Below, one piece after another: positions 1-11,961 of a stretch of DNA of 64,000 nt. Position 1 is the first letter of the stretch, and each line of letters begins with the position of its first letter. The notes under the pieces are model-generated. The model worked only from the letters and a program-made list of their open reading frames with translations, was not told the DNA's origin and did not search any database. The DNA comes from Bolinopsis microptera. Its lineage: Eukaryota > Ctenophora > Tentaculata > Lobata > Bolinopsidae. A program made the translations under genes and the position numbers. The DNA is taken from positions 17,902,475 through 17,966,474 of the forward strand of contig NC_087077.1 of the NCBI RefSeq assembly GCF_026151205.1, written 5' to 3'.

Positions 1-103
1 ACCAAAAAAAGTGAAAATTTTTTATTGGCTCAGAATGATTGAAATCGGTTGAAACACGGAGAAATGTAGTTTTTAGAAAAACTTCAAAAATTGGTCACTT
101 AAC

Positions 104-961
104 AAGAATTTCGCCGCGGTAACACCACGCACGATCAAATTTCCCTACTGCATACAATTTAATTGTTCTACTTTATTGTATCCCAGAGTGGTGTTTGGCG
201 CATGTATAATGTAATAAACGTTTATATTATATTAGGCGTGCAGAACTTGAAAAATCCTGCGCGCATCTGAGGTGTCGCCGTCGATCTGTATGTGGTTTGG
301 TTGTAGATCATTTCATACTTTGCGCGGTTTTGTTTCGTGTCAACTTATTGACCGTAATAAAATATGCTGTCTCGTCTTAGTTATTATTTGTATCTAACAT
401 AAACTAATACATTTTGATTCTTACTCGACACATCACAGCACCATCGACTTTCGAGCCTTTTATTTGATATAGTATTCTTTAAAAGCATACCACAATCTTG
501 ATATTATAGTTGCTTCTTGAATGTAACTGTGAAGTAACATTTGTTCTCAACTATGTATTCCAATGCTTTCTACCATTCAGTGTCGATTAACTGTTAAATA
601 ATCAGCCCACAGCCACGAGTTTATCAGCTGACATCATAATTTTATTTGTTTTGACTTGCTGAATTTTATCACTCGGTAATTTATTAAGCTTGTTTCACAC
701 AAATAACACCTATATTGATGATTGATCCGTTTGTAACAGTCGTCAAGCACCAAAAATTGGTTGCTATGCCTGTAATTAATTAACTCATAACCAGCGTCGC
801 GCGCGCAAAATAGACTCCTTTTATACACATAATTATAGGGGAGTGGTCTATATTGCGAAGGAGCAGACTTTTGTCGACACCGTAGGACCGTCGGGCCACC
901 TCATATATCCAAACCCGATTACTTATTCCCTACGATCTTTTTGCCTTCGGCAAGAGTAGGG
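104..961. mobile_element. Insertion interrupting the left foldback arm
   Basis: The right arm is continuous across the position where the left arm is broken, so this 0.86 kb block entered after the inverted arms formed. No coding region is recognised. Its right end, around 912-955, has a short hairpin (TTGCC-TTC-GGCAA) and resembles, in reverse complement, the sequence at 51219-51262 in an intron of the spectrin-type gene. That suggests a dispersed repeat family. No clear target duplication is seen. Confidence 0.6.
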
Positions 962-1829
962 AAAAAAATTTTTTTCGAGACTTGGAAAAAGTTTGAAAAT
1001 TTGAAAATATATTATTCCGCCAAAAGTGATCGAATTGCATGAAACGTGGATAAAATGCTTTGGAGAAAAACTTCGAAGATTTCTAGATTAGGGAATACTA
1101 AAATCATCAATATTTGAAGTTGGAGTTCAGTAAATCTCGACATATTTTATTAATTAGGAATAGCTCAGCGGAAAGGGCTGAACCTGAAAAAGGTTAACCA
1201 CACAATATTAGAGTTTCATAACTAATTACAATACAGCTTTATCAAATTCCACATAAAGAAACAGCACAAAAAGACCATTTAAGATCGAACCGATTTTACC
1301 TGCTGTACTATCATTTTATTGATTTCAATGATCAAAACCTCTGTACCGTCAATCTTGCCAATCTATACCGGGTATCTGAATGTACCGGACCTCTTATTTA
1401 CCTCTATAATTAGACCCAGTTGTGCAAGAAATGCGATTTCTCACAGGAGTTTCTTTTAGTTTTAACTGTGCACTTTTTGTCACTCTCGCAAGAGGCCCGG
1501 TATTATAGGGGGTATAGGAAGCGAGTGTAAATATACCTTCCATCATCCACTGTGGCTTTATTGTATTGTGAATGCGCATGCCGCTTCGTTTGTTATGCCA
1601 TATACCTCAAATAACCCCCATATCTCATTGCCAGGGTCGAGATAGAGCTGGAGATAGCATCGAGAGGTTGCTAGAAATAGCTAGATTTAGAGTAAACAGG
1701 TGGTATTTGGGTGGTGCTAGCATGGATGTAGCAGAACGTAGCTACACGGGGTTTCATTGGAGTTGGTTATTTTAATGGCCAAAGAGTGCCGGAACTAAAG
1801 TTACTTAAGATTGCAGTTGTAAACCACGG

Positions 1830-2163
1830 TGTAGTCAAGGACACAGAGCTACAGTGCAGGAGTACTACAAAAGAACAGTGCAAGTGATACAGTCTGCAAC
1901 AGTAAAACGCCGAAGGAGATAAGATTGTGGCTGCAGAGGAGGAGAGGAGCAGGAACCTGATTGTGTTTGAAAGAAGAGGAGGAAGGAGGGTTTCTTGCCC
2001 AGGTATTTTTGGAAGAGGTGAGGTGAGAACTTATACCCAAGCGACAAGGGTGGGCTGGAAGCGACCAGGTACAGCTATCCGACCAATAAAAATCACCGTC
2101 CTGAGCTTAACAGCCTTTCATCAGATTTTGATGAAAACAGAAGGACTGACCCACCCTTTTTAG
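1830..2163 (+). pseudogene. LINE ORF1 fragment (left copy)
   Basis: Frame 1927-2163 contains the block ATRVGWKRPG followed by TAIRPIKITV and HQILMKT, almost identical to the better-preserved ORF1 on the minus strand at 60076-60669. The region before it (1830-1920) aligns with the coiled-coil part of that ORF1. Internal changes destroy the acidic stretch after LIVF, and the C-terminal third is missing. It is a dead fragment inside the foldback. Confidence 0.75.
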
Positions 2164-2189
2164 ATGCAACGAAACCCTTCATATAAATC

Positions 2190-2600
2190 GACTTTTCCGC
2201 ATGAATTACTTCATGGTATCTTCTTATCAAGGCTACAGACCTTGCCGTACCGGATTTATTGATCGAAGTGAGTCTCTTTAGCCCTCTTCTTCTTTAGAGC
2301 TTTAGGTTAGTGATCAAACTCTTCGCTACTCGCTCTTCACTGGATCTATCAGGACAGATTCACATCTTTTTAGGTCTCAACCAGCCTTAGTTTTCCTGTT
2401 TTCATCATGTAGTACGTTCTGCTACCTCCATTTTAGCACCACCCAGCTTCCATCAGTTCACTCTAAGTCTAGCTTTGTCGGCGTTTTACTGTTGCAGACT
2501 GTATCACTTGCACTGTTCTTTTGCAGTACTCCTGCACTGTAGCTCTGTGTCCCTGACTCCACCGTGGTTTACACTGCCCCTCAACTGCAATCCTAAGTAA
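2190..2600 (-). pseudogene. LINE ORF1 fragment (right copy)
   Basis: Read on the minus strand, 2190-2405 matches the C-terminal part of the ORF1 at 60090-60260, and 2480-2600 matches its coiled-coil part at 60505-60625. The central RRM-like part is missing here and is replaced by a copy (2415-2470) of sequence also found at 2661-2720 in the arm. With the left copy it forms a head-to-head pair in which each side lost a different segment. Confidence 0.7.
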
Positions 2601-3543
2601 CTTTAGTTCCGGCACTCTTTGGCCATTAAAATAACCAACTCCAATGAAACCCCGTGTAGCTACGTTCTGCTACATCTATGCTAGCACCACCCAGCTACCA
2701 CCAGTTTACTCTAAATCTAGCTATTTCTAGCAACCTCTCGATGCTATCTCCAGCTCTATCCCGACCCTGGCAATAAGATATGGGGATTATTTGAGGTATA
2801 TGGCATAACAAACGAAGCGGCATGCGCATTCACAATACAATAAAGCCACAGTGGATGATGGAAGGTATATTTACACTCGCGTCGCTTCCTATACCCCCTA
2901 TAATACCGGGCCTCTTGCGAGAGTGACAAAAAGTGCACAGTTAAAACTAAAAGAAACTCCTGTGAGAAATCGCATTTCATGCACAACTGGGTCTAATTAT
3001 AGGGGTGAATAAGAGGTCCGGTACATTCAGATACTCGTTATAGATTGGCAAGATTGACGGTACAGAGGTTTTGATCATTGAAATCCATAAAATGATAGTA
3101 CAGCAGGTAAAATCGGTTCGATCTTAAATGGTCCTTTTGTGCTGTTTCTTTATGTGGAATTTGATAAAGCTGTATTGTAATTAGTTATGAAACTCTAATA
3201 TTGTGTGGTTAACCTTTTTCAGGTTCAGCCCTTTCCGCTAAGCTATTCCTAATTAATAAAATATGTCGAGATTTACTGAACTCCAACTTCAAATATTGAT
3301 GATTTTAGTATTCCCCAATCTAAAATCTTCGAAGTTTTTCTGCAAAGCATTTTCTTTACGTTTCATGCAATTCGATCACTTTTGGCGGAATAATATATTT
3401 TCAAATTTTCAAACTTTTTTTCCAAGTCTCGAAAAAAATTTTTAAGTGAACAATTTTTGAAGTTTTTCTAAAAACTACATTTCTCCGTGTTTCAAACGAT
3501 TTCAATCATTCTGAGCCAATAAAAAATTTTCACTTTTTTTGGT

Positions 3544-6089
3544 AATTAGCTAATTGGTAATTATCCAATTAGCTGATTATTCAACGTAAAAAGTTTTCTA
3601 ACAAAAGTTTTTCTCTTTGATGAGATGAACATCCTCGATTAATTTGCAACCTTCTACGACGTTCACAACTAAAGATATTTGGCAAACCAGAAAGGTGGTA
3701 AGAAAGTGGTAAAAAGTGGTAAAAAGAGGTGTTTCCGTGAGATACAAAATTGGTGACAAGTTTAATTATGTTCTTAGGGGTCCTAAATACCATATTCCGT
3801 TGAGAAATCCTTGTGAACATTCAAATCCAACGGAATGCCACTTTTCCCCTTACTAAATGAATGAATTAGCTGCCTAACAATTATGAAATGGACACTGGCA
3901 ATGTTTTATTGCAAACAGCATTTAAATGGGATCAATCATACTTCTAGAGCCAGAGGATTAGAAATGTTAATTTGAGTTCTGTGTAAAATAGCTACAAAAT
4001 TGATACATATTTTGAATGTTGAGGCTAATTAAGGAAAATAGTCCGACTGTGATATAAGGATCTATACTGAACCATGGCTGTTGTTGAATCTCTTTACCAT
4101 GTTTACGTGATATCCTGCCCTTGATACGAAGTATTAGTATTTATTGATCACCTTATCTGTTCTTAAATATCTGCTTGCTATTCAATAGAGTCCACTTCCT
4201 GCTTCAGTTAAATATAGAAATATAGAAACTAGTTCCCTCCTTATTTGTCGTAATCATGGAACGTGACGGTCGTGGTCATGACGAATCTTGCAATAGTTCC
4301 ATTAAACATTTTCTTTCGATCAACTCCAGCTACACCTGCTGTGCCACATACCATTTCTCATTAGCGATCTCATTCACTCCAAGACCTTTTAAACACGTCG
4401 TGGAGCCGCTGATTTGAGAGTAACGAGTTGCGTTTCTTTGTCTGATCAAATTAAATTACAGATTATATGTAGCTTTCATCCAACTTGCTATTACACTATC
4501 CGACTGAATGGTTGAAAGTTGAAAAATAAACACTCTAGAGATCAGTAAAACTGTTTTCTGCAATCTTAATCACGTGTGTGGAATGCAGTCAAATGTTTGT
4601 TCACAGTATACCGAACAACACATCTTTATTCTTTTGTTCTGGAAAGCCATTACCAGTGTTTTACACGTCGTTTTGAAGATTTTTATTATCCTCTGCTGGC
4701 CAAATACAACATTATTTATTGAAACGTAATTTTTCTCTCTTATCAGTCTCAAGTTGTGGCATTTGGGCTGATTGGCTGGTATCTTCTAAAATGTGCGGGA
4801 AATGGATCTAATTGGGTGACGTTGTCTGTCACCCGCCACAATACCTGATTGGTTTGGGGACTGGCCCGAAGTGCCAGCCAATCTATCTCATAAAATAGTA
4901 AATACATAATGAAACCTAAATAATAATCATAAGACCTGGGTGAGATCTACTTTGCGATTGCTATATCTTAGCAGAGTGGGCTAGACAGATCGTCACATAT
5001 CTAACATACCTACCTTACTACCAAAAACAATTTACTGAAACCTTTTACGCTGTATGCAAAGAGAGTGTGGCAACACTTAAATAGATAACACACCTAAATA
5101 GATAACACACCTAAAATTTACACATCTAAAACCCTTATCAGAACAACTTAAATAAAAAGTTATTATCAGTTCATAATTTATTCTAGAGTCTAGACACAAT
5201 CACTAAATACTTAATAGAGACTTTCTGCAACTATCAGTCTGGGGCTTGATATTGAGCATACTTTTTTATTTCTGATATAATATTACGCTTAGTCACCTCA
5301 TTCATTTCCTGAACTAGTTTTGTTTTCGAGTTGTTCGCTCTTCTTTAAATCGGTCTGGTGACAAGAAAATGTCTTAAAAGTTGAAGTTGTAACCTGGATC
5401 TCCCACAGTTTTAAGATCTTTCGCCTAATGCTGCTAATTAAAACAATCGCCCGGTCGTTCAATTGATCTTCTATATTGAGTACAAGCCCATCTGTAACTT
5501 AAGTTAGAACTTAACGTTAGAACTTCAGTTAATATACAGAATAATTTCTTAGTCCATGAAATGTGATGGTTTCTGTGCCCTTCAAAGTGCGTCATAATAT
5601 TCACACCATGCGGTTTCACATTTCTTGTCTTATCAGCTGATTACTTCAAAACGTGCACTTTCATGTTCGTGCTGTGCCACCGTCGTGTCTTTCATTACAT
5701 TGAGTGTTCGTCGGTATATCATTGTTTGGCCTTTGGGTTGATAAAATAATACACTACTTTCGCACCAACTTAACCTGTTCCTATTTTACAAAACTTCTGA
5801 CTTAAGTTAATACCATCAGCGATCAATCACGATCTCTGTTTGTTGCATTTGGACACTAAGGGAAATACACAATATGAGGCTTGAACCCTGTTTATACTTC
5901 TGTAGCGAATCATTCAAAACTACATGACGTTATCATCTTATTTAATATCACTCAAAACTGCGCTCCGTCACTCCATGAGCATTGATCAATTAATTAGTTG
6001 TAGTTAGGGTAGCTAAACGAGTAATAAATGAATGGATCAATATTATGAGTAATTAATATATTATATTTATTAATGCCCTACTTTTCCAG
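3544..6089. other. Intergenic region upstream of the MFS gene
   Basis: No convincing coding exon is seen. It holds a small palindromic AT-rich stretch (3546-3580) and a duplicated 20 bp motif near 5085-5115. Because the first coding exon of the MFS gene begins at a splice acceptor (6089), a 5' noncoding exon and promoter probably lie here, but I cannot place them. Confidence 0.4.
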
Positions 6090-6096
6090 AGCCAAC

Positions 6097-9000
6097 ATGA
6101 ACCAGACAGCACGGGGAATTGTTGTTCTGATTGGAGCTGTTCTCATTCACATTACCCTTGGGGTCCTTTATTGCTTCGGTTAGTTTAATTCAGTTACATC
6201 AGTTAATTGATGTATTGAGTGCTCTAATACTAAATTTACAATTTTACCCGGTAATATGATGAATTATGGATCTTACGATTACTGCTGCTCAATCAAGATC
6301 ATCTATTTCAAAATTATTAATTTGCTTGGCTATTGGCTAATTGTGGGGAGCCATTGTTACTCATTGTTACTCAGAGTTTACATCACAGAAACTTTCTTTC
6401 AGGCAATATCAGCACGTACATAGTATCCTACCTCAGATTCAGAACTGATTATGATACTGTCAGATTCACCGTGAGTAATAATCTTAGTTAATAGTTGTAA
6501 GCTCGTGTAAATACTGAATTGAAACTATAAATATTCAATCAAAGCTCTGTGATCTGTCTTAAGGGGGCAGGGGGGGGGGTCTTTATGAAATTTCTCTCGA
6601 AATTGATTTTATAGTTGTTTCTGATAGAGGGGAGTGATATCTACCAGATTTTTTTGGTCCCATGGAAAAATTTTGTTCCTAGCCGAAATTATTGCCAGTC
6701 AAAGGTCAGCGCTCATGTGTAATTGTATTGCGCGAGCGATTTTCAATTGCGCGCCCTGAAAATCGAGTCTAAAAATCTATCTTCTCCTAAATTTTTTGAG
6801 CAATCACCTTGAAACTTTCAGGATATGTTCTAAGGACCATTTAGAAACTTCTGGTCTCTCAGAATTTTAAGATAGGCCTTAGAAAAGTTTTTATTCGATT
6901 TTGAAAATCTTGGACCTCGTTTTTTGACGATTTTTTCAGGTCCAAGATTTTCAAAATCGAATAAAAACTTTTCTAAGGCCTATCTTACAATTCTGAGAGA
7001 CCAGAAGTTTCTAAATAGTCCTTAGAACATATCCTGAAAGTTTCAAGGTGATTGCTCAAAAAATGTAGGAGAAGATAGATTTTTAGACTCAATTTTCAGG
7101 GCGCGCGATTGAAAATCGCTCGCGCAATACAATTACACATGAGCGCTGACCTTTGACCGGCAATAATTTCGGCTAGGAACAAAATTTTTCCATGGGACCA
7201 AAAACATCTGGTAGATATCACTCCCCTCTATCAGAAACAACTATAAAATCAATTTCGAGAGAAATTTCATAAAGACCCCCCCTGCCCCCTTAAGATCAAA
7301 TACCAATAAAAAAATTATTTAAATAAATTTATTTTTATGACACAATCAAACAATATCAATGTTATGGTACAAAAATCAGTGGAGGTTTTAAGTGCCGAAG
7401 GTCACTAGTTATCGTCGTCGTTACTAATAACAAGCCTTAATTCCACCATTTCAGAACACCCAGTGGATATTAACTCTGATGGTGTGCGGGCAAGGAACCA
7501 CCATGGTGATAGGGGGTCTGATGGAACGTAAAATAGGGGCTAGACTCACTATTCTCGTTGGCTGTACTATTCACACGTGAGAACTTAAGTTATTTTTTGT
7601 TTCCAGCTACTTCCAAACCAAAATGAACCACGTGCGAGTGATGTTTTACTGATATGATAACAGTTTTTAACAGTAACGAGTTTTCCCCAAAATTACAGAT
7701 CAATGTTTATAATTTCATAATACTTGAACCCTTTGGTTTTGCCCTCCTCCTTGCTTACCCCGCACTTCCCAGGTTAACGGCCGCACTTTCCTTCTTTGCT
7801 ATCCGTTCTTTCTACGCTCTTATAGTAACTTACGGCGTTCTGTTTGGATTCGGTATTGGTATAGCCTACTCTCCAGCTATGACACTTGCTATGAAGGTTG
7901 GTCAGTCTTCATTCAGCTTTAATGTAACTTTATCAGTTTAATGTAACTTTAATGTTTATAAGGAATTTCCTTAAATAATTGTAATATCTCCATCCCTGAA
8001 GCTTGAGTGGGTGATGATAACAAAAACTTTATAGTAAGTTAAACTTAACCCCGGTTACATCCCAGTGGTTACCGACCTATAAAGGAGTTGTAGCGGGAAG
8101 TGTGGTGGCAGGGTTCGGGTTAGGAGCTATGGTCTTTAACCCCATCATAACCACCTTTATTAACCCTAACAACACCAGTCCTTCCTACGCCCCCTACCCG
8201 GATCATCCCTCAGAAAAGTAGGTTCACTGCAAATTTCCTTTTAATCTTGTTAGTATGAAATTTGGTCTATTGAAATTCCTTTATTCCTTTAAGTACTAAT
8301 CCCACTTATTGTCAATGTGCAACAAGATATTGGATATTGAGATATCTCTCAAATTGACATATCTACCTAAATTTGGCTTACTATTTTCAGATATTACCAC
8401 GATCCAGAGGACAGTGCCTTATTAGACAGAGTGCCATACTGTTTCCTGGTTATGGCTGGCTTCTTTATTGCGCTACAAGTTGTTGGGAACCTACTGTTAA
8501 AATCTCCTCCCCCAGTCTTCGAGGACTTTTATGTAAGTTAAATTCGATCACCTTTAGAGTTTATCTACCCTAATAGTAATAACTGTAATACATTGTCGTA
8601 CAAATAAAGGGCAAAGGCTTGGGTTAACTACCTTTTGAATAATCTTAATTGCGGATATACCCAAAATTTAACATTATTTACGCGGTATTAATCGGAGTTT
8701 TACTGTATACCATAACTGACTGTCTCACTTGTTGTTACTGACAGTCCACTGTCCAGGAATCTGGTGTTAACGGAGGATCCCCCTCCCTTCAACACGACAG
8801 TTCCGCTTCAAACTACCTGCTACAAGAAGCAGGACCTGCCGAGTATACTCCTCTACAGCTACTCAAACACAGAGATTTCTGGATACTGTGGTTCACCTTT
8901 CTGTGTAACAACCAGGGGATCTGCTACGTCAGCACTTATTGGAAGGTCAGCTCTATTTCTTTAGTTCTGCAACTGTGTCGTGTCTCTATTATGTATTCAC

Positions 9001-10875
9001 TTTTGTGGTATTCTAGAGGTATCAGTCTCGTGTTTTGATTCTAACTGAACCTACATTTCCCCTATATTTTCAGTCGTTTGGACAAGGTTTTATAACAGAT
9101 GACTTGTTCCTGGCGGGTATAGGATCTGCTGCTAGCGTGGGGAACGCTTTCAGTAGGATCATTTGGGGTGGTATTGGAGACAGACTCGGCTTCAAGGTTA
9201 CAACTTTGTGTGATTTACACTTTACAGCAGATACAATCATTTAGATTGCTTCGGATGATACTGGTGGTACTGATCATTCAGTACTAATCATCGGAGAAAA
9301 CCAACAAAAACTATAAAACTGTTTCGTACACCATACCTTACAAATCTTATCTATAATTGTCACTATTACCCGCTAGGTTGCAATGTGTACACTACAAGCA
9401 TTGTTTGCTATGCTTTACATCATCATGTTCTTTACACAGCATGGCAAGTGGGGCTACGCTATCTTCGTCTTCTGCCTCTTTTTCTGTGTTGGAGGTGAGA
9501 ACTTAGATACTACATATTATGTTAGAATAAGTTAGAACAGGGTAAAACGGGGGGGGGGGATGTAAGGATGATGGAGCATGAAATGAAGTATTTAGCAAGA
9601 AGTTCTGCTTCTCGTTGCAACTTTGGTAAATTATGCGTGGATGAAAATGGTGGTCTCTTAAATCTTTTCAAACAATACATAACTGAACTTTCAGGAAGTT
9701 TTTCCTTGCTACCTGCAGCAACAATAAGAAGTTTTGGCTCCCTGAACGCCACAGCTAATTACGGGCTGGTCTTCACATCAGCTGTAAGTTTATTTCTTCT
9801 TTACTTAATTAATAAATTTACAGGAAGCTTCTCGCTCATCCCGGCCGTTACTATACGCACCTTCGGTAACCAGTTCTGTACGGCTAACTACGGGCTAGTT
9901 TTTACTTCTGGCGTGAGTTTCAGAATTTGCCTGATTGTGGCGTGATAGTTTTGCTTGCAGAAATCCTGATCCTGGATTTTTGTTTGTCTGTGACGTGCGT
10001 AAAAATTACTGTGATTAAATTGAACGCATTTTTGTTGTTGTGGCAACCACTCCACCTCCGTACGCATGTTATTGTTTAGTATTAGATACCGCAGTGTCAA
10101 TAGATCAGTACAGATACACTGATAGGACATAATATGTGCTTGTCGCCTGTCGAGAAGTGCCCAATTATAATATAAACTTGCACCATTACAAATCTATCAC
10201 ATTTATTGAGTGTTATGTATTGGGATAGAAACTTTTTAACCAGGTGTAGCTAGTCCACACCCTATATACTAGCTACATAATATTATAAAGAATTTGTTTC
10301 ACTTCTTGATGAAAAGCTCTGTTACTCTGTTACTATTAACTATTAACTATTAACTATACTTGTTTCTTGTGATCGTGTTTATTGTTTTTTAGGATTAAAA
10401 CATTCCAAGATCATTGCATCCCCCCTGATCTTTCCATTTATCTTTACCCCACGCTAAATCTACCTACCTATTGATAAGTTTAGAAGTAGGTATCTTCACG
10501 GCCCACCCCCTTGATCAAATATGAAATAACATTTTCAGGTTGTAGGAGCACTCCTTAATATCCTTATCTTAAACCTGACTATAAACCACGGCATGTCACA
10601 TCAGCATGTCCAGTGGATAATCGCTGCTTTCCTCGTGGCAGGCTTTATCAATTCAACTTTCTTCAAGGTGAGCTCGCAAATATAGAAAATTTACGTTTTT
10701 TGTTGATGCTTCTTTAAATGATAAATTGACAATATTATTATTGCGTGGTCACTGGTCGGTCACCATCAAATTTGCCAAAGTAAATTTCACATTTCAGTTT
10801 CGTGGCTGCCCTTGCGTTAGACGAGAAGAAACAAGCAGAGAATATGGCTACTCCTCAGTACCTTACAAAGAATAA
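6097..10875 (+). CDS. MFS transporter, oxalate/formate antiporter-like
   Basis: Twelve coding exons join with consistent GT-AG sites and phases: 6097-6178, 6403-6470, 7455-7576, 7773-7896, 8066-8217, 8391-8532, 8745-8945, 9074-9196, 9377-9494, one of 9695-9783 or 9824-9912, 10539-10667 and 10798-10875. The product is about 475 aa, normal for a 12-helix major facilitator. Family marks are the loop 2-3 motif GGLMERKIGAR near residue 75, its half-repeat GGIGDRLG in exon 8, and NYGLVFTS in exon 10. Metazoan relatives of this type carry monocarboxylates or similar small anions across membranes; the substrate here is unknown. The ATG lies 7 nt after a splice acceptor, so a 5' noncoding exon exists. 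An AATAAA overlaps the stop codon. The gene converges on the minus-strand gene ending at 11962. Confidence 0.9.
6559..7293. mobile_element. 735 bp near-perfect hairpin element with TTAA ends (MITE)
   Basis: Arms 6559-6917 and 6938-7293 are almost exact reverse complements around a 20 nt loop. Both ends read TTAAGGGGGCAG on the outward strand, and the TTAA may be the target duplication, as in piggyBac-type insertions. It sits in the intron between exons 2 and 3 of the MFS gene. There is no coding capacity. The transcript would form about 355 bp of double-stranded RNA. Confidence 0.9.
9695..9783 (+). other. MFS exon 10a (alternative to 10b)
   Basis: This 89 nt exon is bounded by TTTCAG and GTAAGT, enters in phase 1 and leaves in phase 0. 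It encodes a 30-residue block with FSLLPAATIRSFG and NYGLVFTSA. The next 89 nt exon encodes the same block with different residues, so this is one of a duplicated pair. Confidence 0.85.
9824..9912 (+). other. MFS exon 10b (alternative to 10a)
   Basis: This 89 nt exon has the same phases as 10a and is bounded by TTTACAG and GTGAGT. It encodes FSLIPAVTIRTFG and NYGLVFTSG. Only 40 nt separate it from 10a, and using both exons would shift the reading frame, so the pair should be mutually exclusive. Confidence 0.85.
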
Positions 10876-11961
10876 ACATTCTTTTATTGCATGATTCATT
10901 TTCATCTAGCTGCGTTTGAAGTCTTCAAATGTTTTGGTCATATTTTCAGTTCTTGACTGTAAAATTGCAGATGTGTCCCGATAAAAAGTCATTAAATCAG
11001 AGAAGATTTGTAAAGACGAAGAGTTTGATCTTTGTAATTGTATTAAATGTTATTGTTATAATAATATGTTAACAGTGACCATGTTTTCAATCTTGTTGAA
11101 TTGATCGGACCTGAATTTCAAATTATGTCGATGTAAAATATTTGACGCAAGAGTTGTAAAATTTTATTGTTGAAGAGTGCGGGCATTCTCAGATGATTTT
11201 TTCTTTTAACGGAGCTTGTTTCCTTTCATTTTGATTTGAATTTGTTTGATTATTGTTACACTTTGCCGTATGTTATTTCAATTTTTAATGTGAAATGTAT
11301 TGTATAAGTTTGGTTTCAAGTTCACTAACAAACCTATTTTATTTAGTTGGACTGCTATCATAAAGGTGATGACAAAATATGTCTTACCTCCTAGCCTTGT
11401 AATCGTATTATACGTGGCACTGATTTGGTCACTGTACACTCGGCTAGCTGCTCAAGTGACCAAATTATCCATCCATAATAAACTAACTTGTAACTAATTG
11501 TTAATGGAACATTCCGTCTAAAATTAGAGTTTTGACCAGGGAAAGTTAATTTTTGAAAATCTTTCGAGATTTTGACTTCTTGGTTTCGTTGTTAGAATAA
11601 TGAGATAAACGAGTAAAAATCTGTAGTAAAGGGGCGCAAAGGCGCTTTATCGAACTTGAAGAACAAACAATAGTTTGGTTTGTATAATACTGCATAGTTT
11701 ACCATACAATTACAATAAAAAGTGATATTTAAAAATCTGGGTTGCCCTGTGCTGCGAAACAATTTGGTGGTTAAAAGAAATATATTAGGTTATACATTAT
11801 ATTATTAATAAAAATCATGGAAATACATTCAAATTTCATACAATGGACTTGAAATATAATCAATAATAATGATAAATAAATATTTGATCTGTTAGAGTTG
11901 GACACCATGTTGCATGTAAAAGGTATAATATTGTATACAGTCTGAATATAAAAGTGCCAAC
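10876..11961. other. Convergent 3' region between two genes
   Basis: This AT-rich stretch lies between the stop of the MFS gene (+) and the stop of the unknown minus-strand gene, so it should hold both 3' UTRs. Several AATAAA-like signals occur on both strands. No further coding exon is supported. Confidence 0.5.

Larger units (their letters stand above)
1..3543. mobile_element. Long foldback element (inverted arms about 1.1 kb), truncated at the window edge
   Basis: The first 103 bases and 962-1910 reappear as reverse complement in 2478-3543. For example, the start ACCAAAAAAAGTGAAAATTT matches the reverse complement just before 3543, and the LINE-like text near 1850-1905 matches that at 2480-2545. 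The left arm is split by an unrelated 0.86 kb block (104-961). The middle (1911-2477) holds two head-to-head fragments of a LINE ORF1 that match the copy at 60076-60669. The right arm ends at about 3543 and the left arm may extend beyond base 1. I see no transposase, so this is a non-autonomous foldback or a head-to-head duplication. Its class is not determined. Confidence 0.85.

Noticed and set aside
1150-1200. tRNA-like A box (TAGCTCAGCGG) in the foldback arm, suggesting a tRNA or SINE
   Set aside because: No B box at the expected distance and no cloverleaf; it may be a chance or relic match.
7654-7941. ATG at 7654 as start of a separate 95-aa protein
   Set aside because: The first half is intron; the second half is exon 4 of the MFS gene with a clear acceptor at 7771-7772.
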